From Sphingomonadales bacterium (lineage in GTDB: Bacteria > Pseudomonadota > Alphaproteobacteria > Sphingomonadales > Sphingomonadaceae): a stretch of DNA of 45,717 nt. Location of the stretch: NCBI GenBank assembly GCA_027491235.1, contig JAIXWO010000028.1, forward strand, positions 1 to 45,717, in the 5' to 3' direction. Numbering within the stretch: the stretch's first letter is position 1; the number at the start of each line of letters is the position of its first letter. The notes under the pieces are model-generated. The model ran no database searches, was not told where the DNA came from, and saw nothing but the letters and a program-made list of their open reading frames with translations. Made by a program: the position numbers and the translations under genes. Shown here piece by piece: positions 26,478 to 35,494 of this stretch.

Positions 26478-27362
26478 CTATTTAGTGGCCAGCAGGTAGA
26501 GCGACGATGCCTGGCGCGGCAGCAAGACACGGCCAACCCGCTCGAAGAGGTCGTCCAACCATTTGTGCTGTCGCCACCGACCGTCAAGATGCCAGTCGGG
26601 CGGCCCCCAACCCATGTGTTTCACTTCAAATACTTGGAAGCCCGCGTGCTTCAGCTTCCGGCCTATGGTTTCAGCCGTGTAGAAGTGAACGTGATCGGTC
26701 GTCTTACGGATTTCGGGTGCACGCTTGTAGGCCAACTGCCACCACCACGCTCCTTCATTGGGGGTGCCCAGAACAAGTAGGCCGCCGGGCGCCAGGATTC
26801 GATAGGCTGTGGCCAGCGCCGCTTCGTCGTCCGCAATGTGTTCGATGACGTGGTTGAAGTACACCACCTCAAAGAAGCCATCGACAACAGGATAGTCGAG
26901 AATGTCGCCGAGAAACAGTGTCGCATCAGGCATGCGCGCACGCGCACGCGCCAGTCGGATGGCATTGTAGTCGCTGCCGTAAAGCGACTCAGTGAGTTCA
27001 CGCAGCCAGACCAGGTTGGTACCGTCGCCGCACCCCAAGTCCAGCAGCCGGGCCGCTCGCTCACACCCGCGGCGTTGTAGTTCCCGACGGATGGAGGCAC
27101 TGACATATAGTCGCCGCTTTTTAAGGTGATGGCGCCAAGGGCTGACCGCTTCCGGCGGCTGCTCTTCACGATACCACTCTGGATTCACCTGCCGGGCCTG
27201 AGCCATGGCATCCTCATGGCAGCTGGGATCTGGAACCAGAAAAGGCACATCGCCTTCAATCTGATAACTACGTGCGCATGTCGAACAAGTTAAGGAATCT
27301 TGAGCCTGCAACGGCGAGGCATGGCACGCAGGACAGCGGAACGCTGAAACATCCATCGTCAT
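26478..27362 (-). CDS. SAM-dependent methyltransferase with N-terminal zinc ribbon
   Basis: The ATG at 27362 overlaps the GT4 stop by 4 bp and has AAAGG upstream, giving 294 residues. Two CxxC pairs (Cys10/Cys13 in RCPACH and Cys26/Cys29 in TCSTCAR) form a Trm112-like zinc ribbon, followed by the methyltransferase core LLDLGCGDGTNLVWL, GSDYNAIRLARAR, FNHVIEHIADD and LAPGGLLVLGTPNEG. The EGDVPFLVP linker after the ribbon is also typical of this domain pair. The ribbon may bind a partner or stabilise the fold. It is the only one of the methyltransferases here with this domain. Confidence 0.92.
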   Translation of the reverse strand: MTMDVSAFRCPACHASPLQAQDSLTCSTCARSYQIEGDVPFLVPDPSCHEDAMAQARQVNPEWYREEQPPEAVSPWRHHLKKRRLYVSASIRRELQRRGCERAARLLDLGCGDGTNLVWLRELTESLYGSDYNAIRLARARARMPDATLFLGDILDYPVVDGFFEVVYFNHVIEHIADDEAALATAYRILAPGGLLVLGTPNEGAWWWQLAYKRAPEIRKTTDHVHFYTAETIGRKLKHAGFQVFEVKHMGWGPPDWHLDGRWRQHKWLDDLFERVGRVLLPRQASSLYLLATK

Positions 27363-28534
27363 CCCGGCCTTTGTTCCAAAAACGAACGATAAATGGCCGC
27401 GTAACGCGCCTCGGTGATTGTCGGGTGCCAATTGGCCAACGCATGTGCCAGCGCACGCTGGCCGAGTGCGGCGCGCCCCACATGATCCGTCAGCAATTGA
27501 TGCAGTGCCTTGAAGTAGGCTTCTTCGGTATTCTCGACCATACGAACGAAGTCACCTTCAAGTTCCGGCACAGGCTCACCCAAGCGCCTGTTGATGACGA
27601 TCGGCAGCCCCGTCAGCAAGGCCTCCAATACAGATTTGCTGATTTCCCAATACTCAGTGTGAACGGCAAAGATATCCTGCTCTACCAGCAACTCGCAAAG
27701 CTCATCGTTGGCCACCGCCGGACGAAAGACCACTCGGTCAGCGATACACAGATCGACGGCGAGCTGTTCCAATCGAGGTCGGATAGGGCCATCACCCACG
27801 ATGGTGAAGACTACACCGGGCAACCTGACCAACGCCCGCATGATGTTGTGCGGGTTCTTATCTTCGAAGAGCCGCCCGACGTAGATAATGCGAGCAGGGC
27901 TATGTAGGCCATAGTCGCTCTTGACTCGCAAGTGCTTGTTGTTAAGCACGTTGTAGCAAACCTCGACCCGCTCCACGCCCAAACGCTCGAGGTAAGGCAC
28001 GATGGGTCTGTAGACGGGCATGACTAGATCCGCGTTCCACAACCCGGAACGCTCAACATACTCATAAAACGCGTTAAAGCGTTGCTCTTCGCTTGTGAGG
28101 TGTGGTTTCACGATACGCCGCACCGAATTGATATCCGGATTGATGTGCAAGCTCGCGACGTAGGGGATTCCCAACTCAGCCTTTATGCGGCTCGCGAGAT
28201 AGGTATTCCAATCCGACCCATGACAACGAATGAGATCGGGCTTGATTGACCGAGCAATGTCAACACCGCCCTTTGCCCATTTCCGCAGGCGAATATTTCG
28301 CAACCACGCCGGGCGACAACTAACCAGATTTAGATTATCGGGATAATTGTGCACAAACAGACTTGCACTCCCCACGGTACGCTGGAGGTCTGCCAATGAC
28401 GGACGGTCATCATTGGTCATGAGAATATGCACCTCTACAAACACCTCACCAGGGTTGTAGTAGCACGGCTGATATTCTCCCTTAGCTAGAATTTCACTAA
28501 TGCGATCGGGGACAATAACTAAAAGGCGATTCAA
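27359..28534 (-). CDS. GT4 family glycosyltransferase
   Basis: A 391-residue enzyme starting at a TTG at 28534 (overlapping the neighbour's stop as TTGA) with GGAAG at good spacing. It shows RIIYVGRLFEDKNPHNI, VVFTIVGDGPIRPRLEQL and a donor-site variant with a shortened spacing (EISKSVLEALLTGLPIV), as expected of GT4. The N-terminal half contains RCHGSDWNTYLASR and ASLHINPDINSVRR, not diagnostic. It is flanked by methyltransferase genes on both sides with 4-bp overlaps, so transfer and methylation may be tightly coordinated. Confidence 0.9.
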   Translation of the reverse strand: MNRLLVIVPDRISEILAKGEYQPCYYNPGEVFVEVHILMTNDDRPSLADLQRTVGSASLFVHNYPDNLNLVSCRPAWLRNIRLRKWAKGGVDIARSIKPDLIRCHGSDWNTYLASRIKAELGIPYVASLHINPDINSVRRIVKPHLTSEEQRFNAFYEYVERSGLWNADLVMPVYRPIVPYLERLGVERVEVCYNVLNNKHLRVKSDYGLHSPARIIYVGRLFEDKNPHNIMRALVRLPGVVFTIVGDGPIRPRLEQLAVDLCIADRVVFRPAVANDELCELLVEQDIFAVHTEYWEISKSVLEALLTGLPIVINRRLGEPVPELEGDFVRMVENTEEAYFKALHQLLTDHVGRAALGQRALAHALANWHPTITEARYAAIYRSFLEQRPG

Positions 28535-29358
28535 GCGAGACTTCCGAACGGTTTGCGAGCGGCAACCTCAACGGAATGCCGAAATGGATTGAAAAACCGA
28601 AAATGATTAAGCGGTGAAAACAGAATAGGAAGCAACCGGCTGGGAGTAAGGGTTCTTTTCTCAAGAGTCCCCAGTTCCATAAGATCAAAACCTAGATTGT
28701 GCAGCCTCCCCAACACTTCCCAATTTGTGCGGTAAAAGATTGATTCAGCAAAAAATCTGGGGTCACGCCCCAATGACTGAAGGTACTGAACAGCCTTTGC
28801 TCTTGGTAGCAATGGGGCTGGTTTCCAGGGCACGTGGTAATGAGCCTCATCGCGCCAGGCCATGTAGTTTGGGCAGATGATAAAGACGATCCCGCCTGGC
28901 TTCAGGTATTTCGCGGCGGCATCCATCACCGAATCCCAATGCTCGATATGTTCAATTACATTCCAGAATGTCACAGCATCAAAGGACTCAGGGGCAAAAT
29001 TGAGCTTGCGCGCATCCCCACAAAGATAGACTGCATTGGGGTCGTCTTGCGGCCGCACCTTATGCAGACGACTGCGCGCGAACTCGACCTCGAACGGAGC
29101 GATTTCGACCCCGACCGCATCAAGGCCCGCATTGCGCGCAGCAAGCACGCAACTGCCAAAGCCGCTTCCGACATCGAGAACCTTCGCACCTTTTTGCAAT
29201 CGTGGCTGTACTACCTGAGTTGCGTATTCAGCAAAGGCAAAACCGATGTGGTTTTCCAGATGGGCCGAAATGGCCTCGGAAGTAAAAACACCTGTGTACA
29301 ACTTTGTGAGATAGGCCTCAAGCGCCTGTCTAGCCGAATGGTCAATATTGGCATCCAT
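28531..29358 (-). CDS. Class I SAM-dependent methyltransferase
   Basis: A 275-residue soluble protein. The SAM loop reads VLDVGSGFGSCVLAARNAG, followed by VGVEIAPFEVEFAR, FWNVIEHIEHWD and LKPGGIVFIICPNYMAWRDEAHYHVPW. The last motif, with an Asn-Tyr and His cluster, recurs in methyltransferases from polysaccharide loci. The C-terminus (LPILFSPLNHFRFFNPFRH) is rich in Phe and may approach the membrane. It is the last gene of the GC-rich block; the acyltransferase gene 5 bp away starts an AT-richer stretch. Confidence 0.88.
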   Translation of the reverse strand: MDANIDHSARQALEAYLTKLYTGVFTSEAISAHLENHIGFAFAEYATQVVQPRLQKGAKVLDVGSGFGSCVLAARNAGLDAVGVEIAPFEVEFARSRLHKVRPQDDPNAVYLCGDARKLNFAPESFDAVTFWNVIEHIEHWDSVMDAAAKYLKPGGIVFIICPNYMAWRDEAHYHVPWKPAPLLPRAKAVQYLQSLGRDPRFFAESIFYRTNWEVLGRLHNLGFDLMELGTLEKRTLTPSRLLPILFSPLNHFRFFNPFRHSVEVAARKPFGSLA

Positions 29359-29363
29359 TTACT

Positions 29364-30365
29364 TTAAGCTTTATGCCCTCGCACCTGATTTCTGATCCTC
29401 TCTATAAAAGGATCTGTCCATTTAACGCAGGCTATTGATATCGACAAACAGACCAGAGTTGCCAAAATGAAGTTGGCGTGGCCTGTTACCGAAAAGCGGT
29501 TGCCGGTTAATAGATTCACTAAGCCCGCAGCAAAAAAATGTGTCAGAAACACTGGGTATGCCAAGCCCCCCAAGAATTCATCAATCCGTCCACCACTAAG
29601 CTGATTTTTTGCAACCAATGCAGTAAATAAAATCGCGAATAAGGCGCTTGCGCCGTAATAACCCAACCAATGCCGCCCCCCGCACAACTCTCCAATCGCA
29701 ACTGGAAAAATTACAAACAGTGCAAGCAAGCCATAAATGATCGGCGCTGAAAACAAATCAAAGAAATATTGGCGCCCTTCTTTGGCCAGAAAATAAATAA
29801 TGGCTCCAGTCGAAAAGAATAACGATGCCGCTCCTAGTGGATAGTAACGATCAGCAAATGAATAACCGTTGGCAACCATCCAGGCTGTGTACAAAAGGCT
29901 GGCCAAAAACCACAGCACGACCATGCCCCGGGACCCTCCAATGAAGGCGATCACTAAATAAAAAAATACCTCAACATAAAGCGACCATGCTGGCGGGATT
30001 ATTATGGTTGGCGAGTCAGTGAGCCGCCAAAGCGACAAGTTGGAAAACCACTCTGCACCACCTATAGGGATGCGAATGAGACTGTAAACCTGAAAATAAT
30101 TCGGCCAGATTGCAACAAAAGCCAATGAAGTCAGCAACACCAACAGGTACATCGGATATATTCTTAGTGCACGGTTTGCCAAATATCGTAGTATCCCACC
30201 ATCACCCACATAAACTTCATTGATGACTTTGGTCATCAAATAACCACTAACAATGTAGAAGCCGGTAACAGCGTGCGCCCCAATGATGTTGGCTGTCGGC
30301 AACCATAGGTGGTTCATTAGAACCATCATGGCGAGTACAAAACGAATAACGCCCAACCCGATCAT
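29364..30365 (-). CDS. Acyltransferase 3 family membrane O-acyltransferase
   Basis: A 333-residue protein with about ten membrane helices. The first helix carries the conserved His (MNHLWLP, near residue 19), then GFYIVSGYLMTK and the RALRIYPMY motif that typify OafA/NodX-like acyltransferases. PPAWSLYVEVFFYL is also characteristic. It lacks the C-terminal SGNH domain. Such enzymes move acetyl or other acyl groups across the inner membrane onto glycans. The gene is AT-richer than the block before it and is followed by a 112-bp gap in which I find no feature. Confidence 0.9.
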   Translation of the reverse strand: MIGLGVIRFVLAMMVLMNHLWLPTANIIGAHAVTGFYIVSGYLMTKVINEVYVGDGGILRYLANRALRIYPMYLLVLLTSLAFVAIWPNYFQVYSLIRIPIGGAEWFSNLSLWRLTDSPTIIIPPAWSLYVEVFFYLVIAFIGGSRGMVVLWFLASLLYTAWMVANGYSFADRYYPLGAASLFFSTGAIIYFLAKEGRQYFFDLFSAPIIYGLLALFVIFPVAIGELCGGRHWLGYYGASALFAILFTALVAKNQLSGGRIDEFLGGLAYPVFLTHFFAAGLVNLLTGNRFSVTGHANFILATLVCLSISIACVKWTDPFIERIRNQVRGHKA

Positions 30366-30477
30366 CAGTTATCTTAAGCCTAATTCAACGTGAATATTGA
30401 CCTTTGGTGTGAATGCATCTCAAAAGATTAGCTCCAGTCACCCGCTTTTCGATGAAAACTACTCAGTTGATTTTCGG

Positions 30478-31506
30478 TCAACCCACTCCATTTCTGACGT
30501 TGGTATTTCTTGACAAGTAGCTTGACTCATAATTCTTTACAGTTTCCCCACAGCGCCAGTTTCCCCAGTATGCCGTGTAATACATACGTAGCGTATCGTC
30601 ATGTTTTTTCAACACAAAAGGAAATCCGATACCATGACGTTCATAGGGGTGCCAGCGCCTCAATTTCAAGGCAAGACCCTTCACCTCCCATTCCAGACCA
30701 TCCATCGAGTCAGCAAAATAGATGTGACTATTAAGGGGCATAATATCCGAACCACGAAACCACATTCGATAGCCCGAACCCAAACGAACTACAGTAGGAT
30801 TGTTGGCAGTCTCTTTCCGCCCATTGAAATTATTCGCCACCCGAACGCCTGGATCAGGAAACCAGCAACGACCATCTCCAGATAAGGCACTCACAATGAT
30901 GTGCAAAAATGAACTTCCATTTAATGATGCAGACAGATACATTCGCCATCTACCATCACCAGTCGCAACCACAGAGGGATCCATAAGGCCTGTTATTTTT
31001 TGATCTTCTCTAGAAAGGAATTGCTCAGGAATTAACATAGGATCATTACACACAGTCCATGCACCACCAGAATTTTGCTCCGCAGCGAGGATGCGCGTAA
31101 CACCATTAGCATCAGTACCCGAAAAGTAAAGAATGTATGATTCATTTATGTTACACAGGGTTGGGGACTGAACACGTCTCATACACAGGGGGTGACTTGA
31201 AGACTGCACCCCCGTTGGCTGGCCAGCACACCAGTTCAAGCCGTCCACTGACCGTCTCTCGATCAGGCTTGAACTCCATATACCGTCATTGAACTTTGAC
31301 CCTTGATAAATCATTCTATAGCCCGTGCCATCCTCGCCTACCCAGCACCCGTAAACCATATCCTCGCAAAATTCAGGTGTACGGCTCACATCTATCCTAA
31401 TCCCTGAATCACGAATCCAACTTTTACCATCTCTCGAATAGGCGCTAAGGATTCTATCCTTGCAGATCGATAGATTACTCCAAATTGGTTTAATGAATTC
31501 AAGCAT
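30478..31506 (-). CDS. Five-bladed beta-propeller protein related to GH43/GH32-type glycosidases
   Basis: The 342-residue product repeats a blade motif, S-x-DG-x-x-W: YSRDGKSW near residue 25, SVDGLNW, SGDGRCW and SMDGLEW. Each lies after strands with YRMIYQG, YILYFSG, WRMYLSA, YRMWFRG or LRMYYTA. This is the pattern of glycosidase-type propellers (GH32/43/68/130 clans). TGLMDPSVV would place an Asp in one of the usual catalytic positions. No signal peptide is present, so it would be cytosolic. In biosynthetic loci such proteins may be transferases, phosphorylases or inactive sugar-binding relatives; I cannot decide. The gene is AT-rich and has gaps of 112 and 151 bp on either side. Confidence 0.65.
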   Translation of the reverse strand: MLEFIKPIWSNLSICKDRILSAYSRDGKSWIRDSGIRIDVSRTPEFCEDMVYGCWVGEDGTGYRMIYQGSKFNDGIWSSSLIERRSVDGLNWCAGQPTGVQSSSHPLCMRRVQSPTLCNINESYILYFSGTDANGVTRILAAEQNSGGAWTVCNDPMLIPEQFLSREDQKITGLMDPSVVATGDGRWRMYLSASLNGSSFLHIIVSALSGDGRCWFPDPGVRVANNFNGRKETANNPTVVRLGSGYRMWFRGSDIMPLNSHIYFADSMDGLEWEVKGLALKLRRWHPYERHGIGFPFVLKKHDDTLRMYYTAYWGNWRCGETVKNYESSYLSRNTNVRNGVG

Positions 31507-31657
31507 TGAAATTGACTTAATATTGATAAATCAGTTAAAAATTCGCCCAGATTATGTGAATATCCATAAGCAATTTTTATCCTCCCAGTCAGCGATTGCT
31601 CAGTGAGACGAAAAATCGTTTAGATGGTAGCCTTGCTTTGAAATAGCTGGGATAAAT

Positions 31658-32284
31658 TTATGGCCATAACAAACCAAATTTCTTTTTCTTTCCAAGAAAA
31701 ACCCGCCAATGTGAGTTAGCTAACCGAGTTTTAGCCAACGATCCAGATAAGATAGCTTTTGCCAGATTTAGAGCTCCCTTAGGTCGCCAAGTATCTAGCT
31801 GACCAGAGACCTCTCGAGATTGAAAGCCAGCAGCTCTAAGCATATCAATCATTTCAGAACTTTCGAAAACCCAATGCGTACGCTCCCATTCACGTTTTGA
31901 TTTCAAGCAGTTAGCATGTATTTCCAGCAAGACTCGGTGCTCATACGTAAAAATCAAAAATACTCCTCCCGGTTTAAGGACTCGCCACGCCTCCGCTAAC
32001 ACATTCTCGGGTTGGGGCATATAGTCGATAGCTCCTTGATTGAAAACAAGATCAAAACTCTCATTAGCAAAGGGTAGATAATTGGCACTACAATAAACGT
32101 CAACGTCACCTGGACTTTGATAATGATCATTTATTACATCTGTTCCAATATATTGAACCCCGGCTCGTGACAATGGTCCTCGATACAAACCGGCACCGCA
32201 ACCCGTCTCCAAAAGCCTTGCATTAGCCCTCAAATGCTTTAGCAGGAACTTTAGGATAAACGGATAAACTGTGCCCTTTCCCAT
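31658..32284 (-). CDS. Class I SAM-dependent methyltransferase (small)
   Basis: A 208-residue protein that begins almost at the SAM fold: LLETGCGAGLYRGPLSRAG, then GTDVINDHY, FNQGAIDYMPQPEN and VLKPGGVFLIFTYEHR. The C-terminal half has RAAGFQSREVSGQLDTW and ends in a very basic tail (LGKKKKFGLLWP) that could bind phospholipid head groups. It is the methyltransferase gene closest to the ABC exporter (separated by the FemAB-like gene), which makes it one candidate for a chain-capping enzyme. That idea is inference. Confidence 0.85.
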   Translation of the reverse strand: MGKGTVYPFILKFLLKHLRANARLLETGCGAGLYRGPLSRAGVQYIGTDVINDHYQSPGDVDVYCSANYLPFANESFDLVFNQGAIDYMPQPENVLAEAWRVLKPGGVFLIFTYEHRVLLEIHANCLKSKREWERTHWVFESSEMIDMLRAAGFQSREVSGQLDTWRPKGALNLAKAILSGSLAKTRLANSHWRVFLGKKKKFGLLWP

Positions 32285-32291
32285 ATTAGGA

Positions 32292-33371
32292 TTAAAGAAA
32301 ATAACGCTTAAAAGATTTGACTATTCTTAAAGAGAGTCTTGATGTGACGCTAGCTGCAACAGGTACTGGCAACTCTTTTGCCAGCACTGGAAAGTCATAG
32401 CCTCCTCTATAAATAGGGTATAACTCCCCACCAAAACTTCTTTTAAAGTCATTAAGTCCTTTCGATTTACCCTGACGAGCCCCAGGAAATGCCTCCCCGC
32501 TTTCGTACCAAAATCCACCGTTCCTAAGTGCCCATTGCATTGCCCGCCAATGCAATAGGTTGTTAGCGCCTAGCGATGCCGCTAAAGTATTTCCAGCCGC
32601 CGTCCAGCCGCTCATTGCGCGTTTATAAAAGATTTCATTGTCAGCCGCAATTACTACGCCATCTCGCTCCGCAAAGAAGATGACGGCCATACCACTCTGT
32701 ACGAAGTGCTGCCAAATCGATGAAAAATATTCCCTAGGGTGCGGGCGCACACCAGTACGCAGGTAGGTCTCACAGTGCAGTTCGTAGTAGCGTTCGAGGT
32801 CAGAAAGCGTCGGTGATGCTAACCTAACCGTGCACCCTTCGCGCTCAGCCTTACGGATATGTGTTCTACAGTTTTGATGAAGTCGGCTCCACAACTCCTC
32901 TTCTGAACACTGCAGATTAATAATATAAGTTTGTGATGGTCGATTATCTAGGCCGTGATGTACCAACGGATTAATCCGAGGACATGATGAGCCAAGTAGC
33001 GACGGTGCCATGGGAGATAGACGCACGTCCAAACGACGCAAGGAATATTTTGCTGCAAATTCAAAGAGAGTATCGTAGGCTAGTTTTATTACCTCACGAC
33101 GCTGACGTGGTCCAAGCACAGGACTGCAAACTATTCCACCATACGACTCCAACACCTCGTTACCACGTACATGGCACGGCTGGAGTGCCAAAATATCGTA
33201 CGGGACTTGATCTGAAACAATTGCAAAACTACGGTCTTCGTATGCCGGCCAAGTTGCAAGCGCCTCCTGGAATTCATATCTATGGAAAAACCATCCGTCG
33301 TCAGACCGATCAATCAGTGAATTCCATATATCTACATCGATGTCTCTTCGAGACTCAATTCTTGACTTCAT
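32292..33371 (-). CDS. FemAB-like GNAT-fold transferase
   Basis: A 359-residue soluble protein. Two GNAT-like halves are suggested, with QNCRTHIRKAEREGCTVRLA, LHCETYLRTGVRPHPREYF, AVIFFAERDGVVIAAD and WTAAGNTLAASLGANNLLHW in the second half, followed by GLNDFKRSFGGE. These are hallmarks of the FemAB-related / Acetyltransf_6 group, which moves an amino acid from aminoacyl-tRNA or an acyl group from CoA to a sugar or peptide. A glycan amino group, perhaps one freed by the deacetylase, would be a natural acceptor. Its start lies within the 3' end of wzt (17-bp overlap). Confidence 0.85.
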   Translation of the reverse strand: MKSRIESRRDIDVDIWNSLIDRSDDGWFFHRYEFQEALATWPAYEDRSFAIVSDQVPYDILALQPCHVRGNEVLESYGGIVCSPVLGPRQRREVIKLAYDTLFEFAAKYSLRRLDVRLSPMAPSLLGSSCPRINPLVHHGLDNRPSQTYIINLQCSEEELWSRLHQNCRTHIRKAEREGCTVRLASPTLSDLERYYELHCETYLRTGVRPHPREYFSSIWQHFVQSGMAVIFFAERDGVVIAADNEIFYKRAMSGWTAAGNTLAASLGANNLLHWRAMQWALRNGGFWYESGEAFPGARQGKSKGLNDFKRSFGGELYPIYRGGYDFPVLAKELPVPVAASVTSRLSLRIVKSFKRYFL

Positions 33372-34683
33372 TATTTTTGTAACTCATACACTTTTCCAGT
33401 AACTGCCATTTAGTACGTTGTGCCAAAATCCCCTGATTCGGCCTCAACCCCAGTGGGCCAAGATAGTCCCCAAGATCAACGCGCATCTGAGTAGCATCTG
33501 GTACCCAGTCAATCGACTTAAGATGCCCATGATCCACGCGCCCAAAATCAAGCGTCATACTGTATTCGCCGCTGACAAGGCGCAAGTCGTTAATTCTGCA
33601 TTCGATAACTCCACTTGTCCCGAGTTCAATCTCTCCATCATCATGCAAGCTGTACATGACTTGTACGCGATCGCCCAGGCCATCAATAAAGAAGACCGTA
33701 AAGTAACTCCTATCCACCTCTTGATCGAGCTTGTATCCGATTCGGATAGATATTGAGTCCCCCGTTTTGAACACTCTAGTTGGCTTGCCGTCTCCATCGC
33801 AGGTCTCTACCCACTGCAAGATAGTGTGTGGCCTTTCACCATCCCATCCATCTGCTTTTTCGAGGTTCACCAGGGGCGCACGATCCGAAATATCTGATTG
33901 CGATTTCTCGCCCAAGCCATGTAACTGGCGCATGTAGAAAGAGACCACATCCTCAATTTCCCCTTGCATCACCTTTTGCCCCTTGGACAAAAGCATGCCT
34001 GTATGACACAGGCTGCGGATGGCATGGATGTTGTGGCTGACGAAAAGAATCGTACGGCCATCATTAGCGATTTTTTCGATGTTCTTCTGGCTTTTCTCCA
34101 GAAACGCAGCATCACCAACGGCCATTACTTCATCAAGTATCAAGATATCCGAGCGCAGCAGGGATGCGACGGCGTAGGCTAGGCGGACATACATGCCGCT
34201 GGAGTAGCGTTTGACGGGCACATCGATGAACTGCTCAATACCCGAAAAGTCGACAATCTCGTCAAACTTGGCGGCAATCTCTTTTCGACTCAGGCCCAAC
34301 AGCACACCGGACATGAACACGTTTTCTCTACCGGTCAGGTCCGGATGAAAACCGGTGCCCACCTCCAGCAAAGACCCAACGCGTCCTCGCAGTTCGGCCC
34401 GGCCAGTGGTCGGTTGCGTCACACCGGAAAGGATTTTCAGCAAAGTGCTCTTGCCAGAACCATTGCGGCCGAGAATGCCCAGTATCTCCCCGGGCTTTAC
34501 CTCGAAGGAGACATCACGCAAGGACCAAAAATAGTCAGTCTCGTCACGCCCCATGAATGGAAAAAACTCTCGCATGTGAGCGGCAATTCTTCCCATCTTT
34601 CCTCTTGACTCATCGCGATGAGGTACCACGTAGCGCTTGCTTAACCCTTCGACACGAACGGAAAAATTATCGTTATTGGACAT
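33355..34683 (-). CDS. wzt: O-antigen/polysaccharide ABC exporter ATPase with C-terminal glycan-binding domain
   Basis: A 442-residue ATPase. Walker A is GRNGSGKST (72-80), the signature is YSSGMYVRLAYAVA (160-173), and Walker B is DILILDEVMAVGD (179-191). Residues ~265-430 form an extra beta-rich domain (WVETCDGDGKPTRVFKTGDSI) like the Wzt C-terminal domain. In E. coli O9a and related systems that domain recognises a chemical cap on the non-reducing end of the finished chain. Its presence predicts a capped polymer here. The start overlaps the end of wzm by 11 bp. Confidence 0.95.
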   Translation of the reverse strand: MSNNDNFSVRVEGLSKRYVVPHRDESRGKMGRIAAHMREFFPFMGRDETDYFWSLRDVSFEVKPGEILGILGRNGSGKSTLLKILSGVTQPTTGRAELRGRVGSLLEVGTGFHPDLTGRENVFMSGVLLGLSRKEIAAKFDEIVDFSGIEQFIDVPVKRYSSGMYVRLAYAVASLLRSDILILDEVMAVGDAAFLEKSQKNIEKIANDGRTILFVSHNIHAIRSLCHTGMLLSKGQKVMQGEIEDVVSFYMRQLHGLGEKSQSDISDRAPLVNLEKADGWDGERPHTILQWVETCDGDGKPTRVFKTGDSISIRIGYKLDQEVDRSYFTVFFIDGLGDRVQVMYSLHDDGEIELGTSGVIECRINDLRLVSGEYSMTLDFGRVDHGHLKSIDWVPDATQMRVDLGDYLGPLGLRPNQGILAQRTKWQLLEKCMSYKNNEVKN

Positions 34684-35494
34684 CGACAGCCATTTTTTCT
34701 GTGGCGGAGAACACCAGCAAGCCGCTGGCTATGACCCCAATGGAAAGCAACAAAGACCAGTAGAACGATGGTGTGATCGACACAGCCTTATCCAGTAGCC
34801 CCCAGCGCGAGAGTTCAATCACCCAGTACATCGGGTTAAGTTGGTAATAGAACTGAAGCCGCTCAGGAACCAACGCAGGGGAGTAAAGGATAGGGCTTGC
34901 GTACATACCAGCCTGCAAGATGAGTCCAAGCATGGGGCGAACATCACGGAAGCGGACCATCAGGCTGGCCAACCACAACCCAAGGCCTAAACTGAGCAAG
35001 CCTGCAAACAACAGTAGCGGGATCAACACCACAACCTTGGCTCCGGGGATGTAGCCATAGACAACCGCTACTACAAGCAACAGAACTAGCATGATGGCAA
35101 TATCGAATATTTCCTTCACACTAGCGGCTAGGCCAAGTATCAAACGAGGGAAATAGACTTTGGATATGAGCCCCATGTTGTCCTGCAGGCAACCGGCCAC
35201 TGCCAGCAAGTTGCGGCTAAACAGCCACCAAGCAGTTAATCCAGCGAATGCAAACAATGGGTAGGGGTAACCTCCGGTGTCGACCTTGAGCAGAAAGCCG
35301 AATACCAGGGTGAGCATAAGCAACTGGCCTAGCGGCTCCAATGCGGCCCAAAACACTCCCAGCAACATTTGGCGATAGCGGGATGCAATCTGACGCTGTG
35401 AGAGCATCACGAGTAGTTCCATGCGACTTGCGGCTTCCATGATCCCGAAGCCGAAATGCTTTTGCCGCTCGATGACGCGAATTTCGTCCGTCAC
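34673..35494 (-). CDS. wzm: Polysaccharide ABC exporter permease
   Basis: The 273-residue protein has six hydrophobic segments of the ABC-2 type and begins at a GTG (35494) that overlaps the upstream stop, with a GAGG ribosome binding site. Conserved stretches include [22 protein letters not shown] before helix 1, [17 protein letters not shown] in the middle, and [13 protein letters not shown] then [14 protein letters not shown] near the end, all typical of Wzm/TagG-like permeases. It forms a pore with Wzt that moves undecaprenyl-diphosphate-linked chains across the inner membrane. No Wzx or Wzy was recognised in the window, which fits ABC export. Confidence 0.95.
   Translation of the reverse strand: MTDEIRVIERQKHFGFGIMEAASRMELLVMLSQRQIASRYRQMLLGVFWAALEPLGQLLMLTLVFGFLLKVDTGGYPYPLFAFAGLTAWWLFSRNLLAVAGCLQDNMGLISKVYFPRLILGLAASVKEIFDIAIMLVLLLVVAVVYGYIPGAKVVVLIPLLLFAGLLSLGLGLWLASLMVRFRDVRPMLGLILQAGMYASPILYSPALVPERLQFYYQLNPMYWVIELSRWGLLDKAVSITPSFYWSLLLSIGVIASGLLVFSATEKMAVDVQ

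Noticed and set aside
27272-27907. Plus-strand frame of 211 codons
   Set aside because: Spans parts of two well-supported minus-strand genes and shows no motif.
28834-29367. Plus-strand frame of 177 codons
   Set aside because: It is antisense to the methyltransferase at 28531-29358, whose motifs are clear; no ribosome binding site or recognisable domain.
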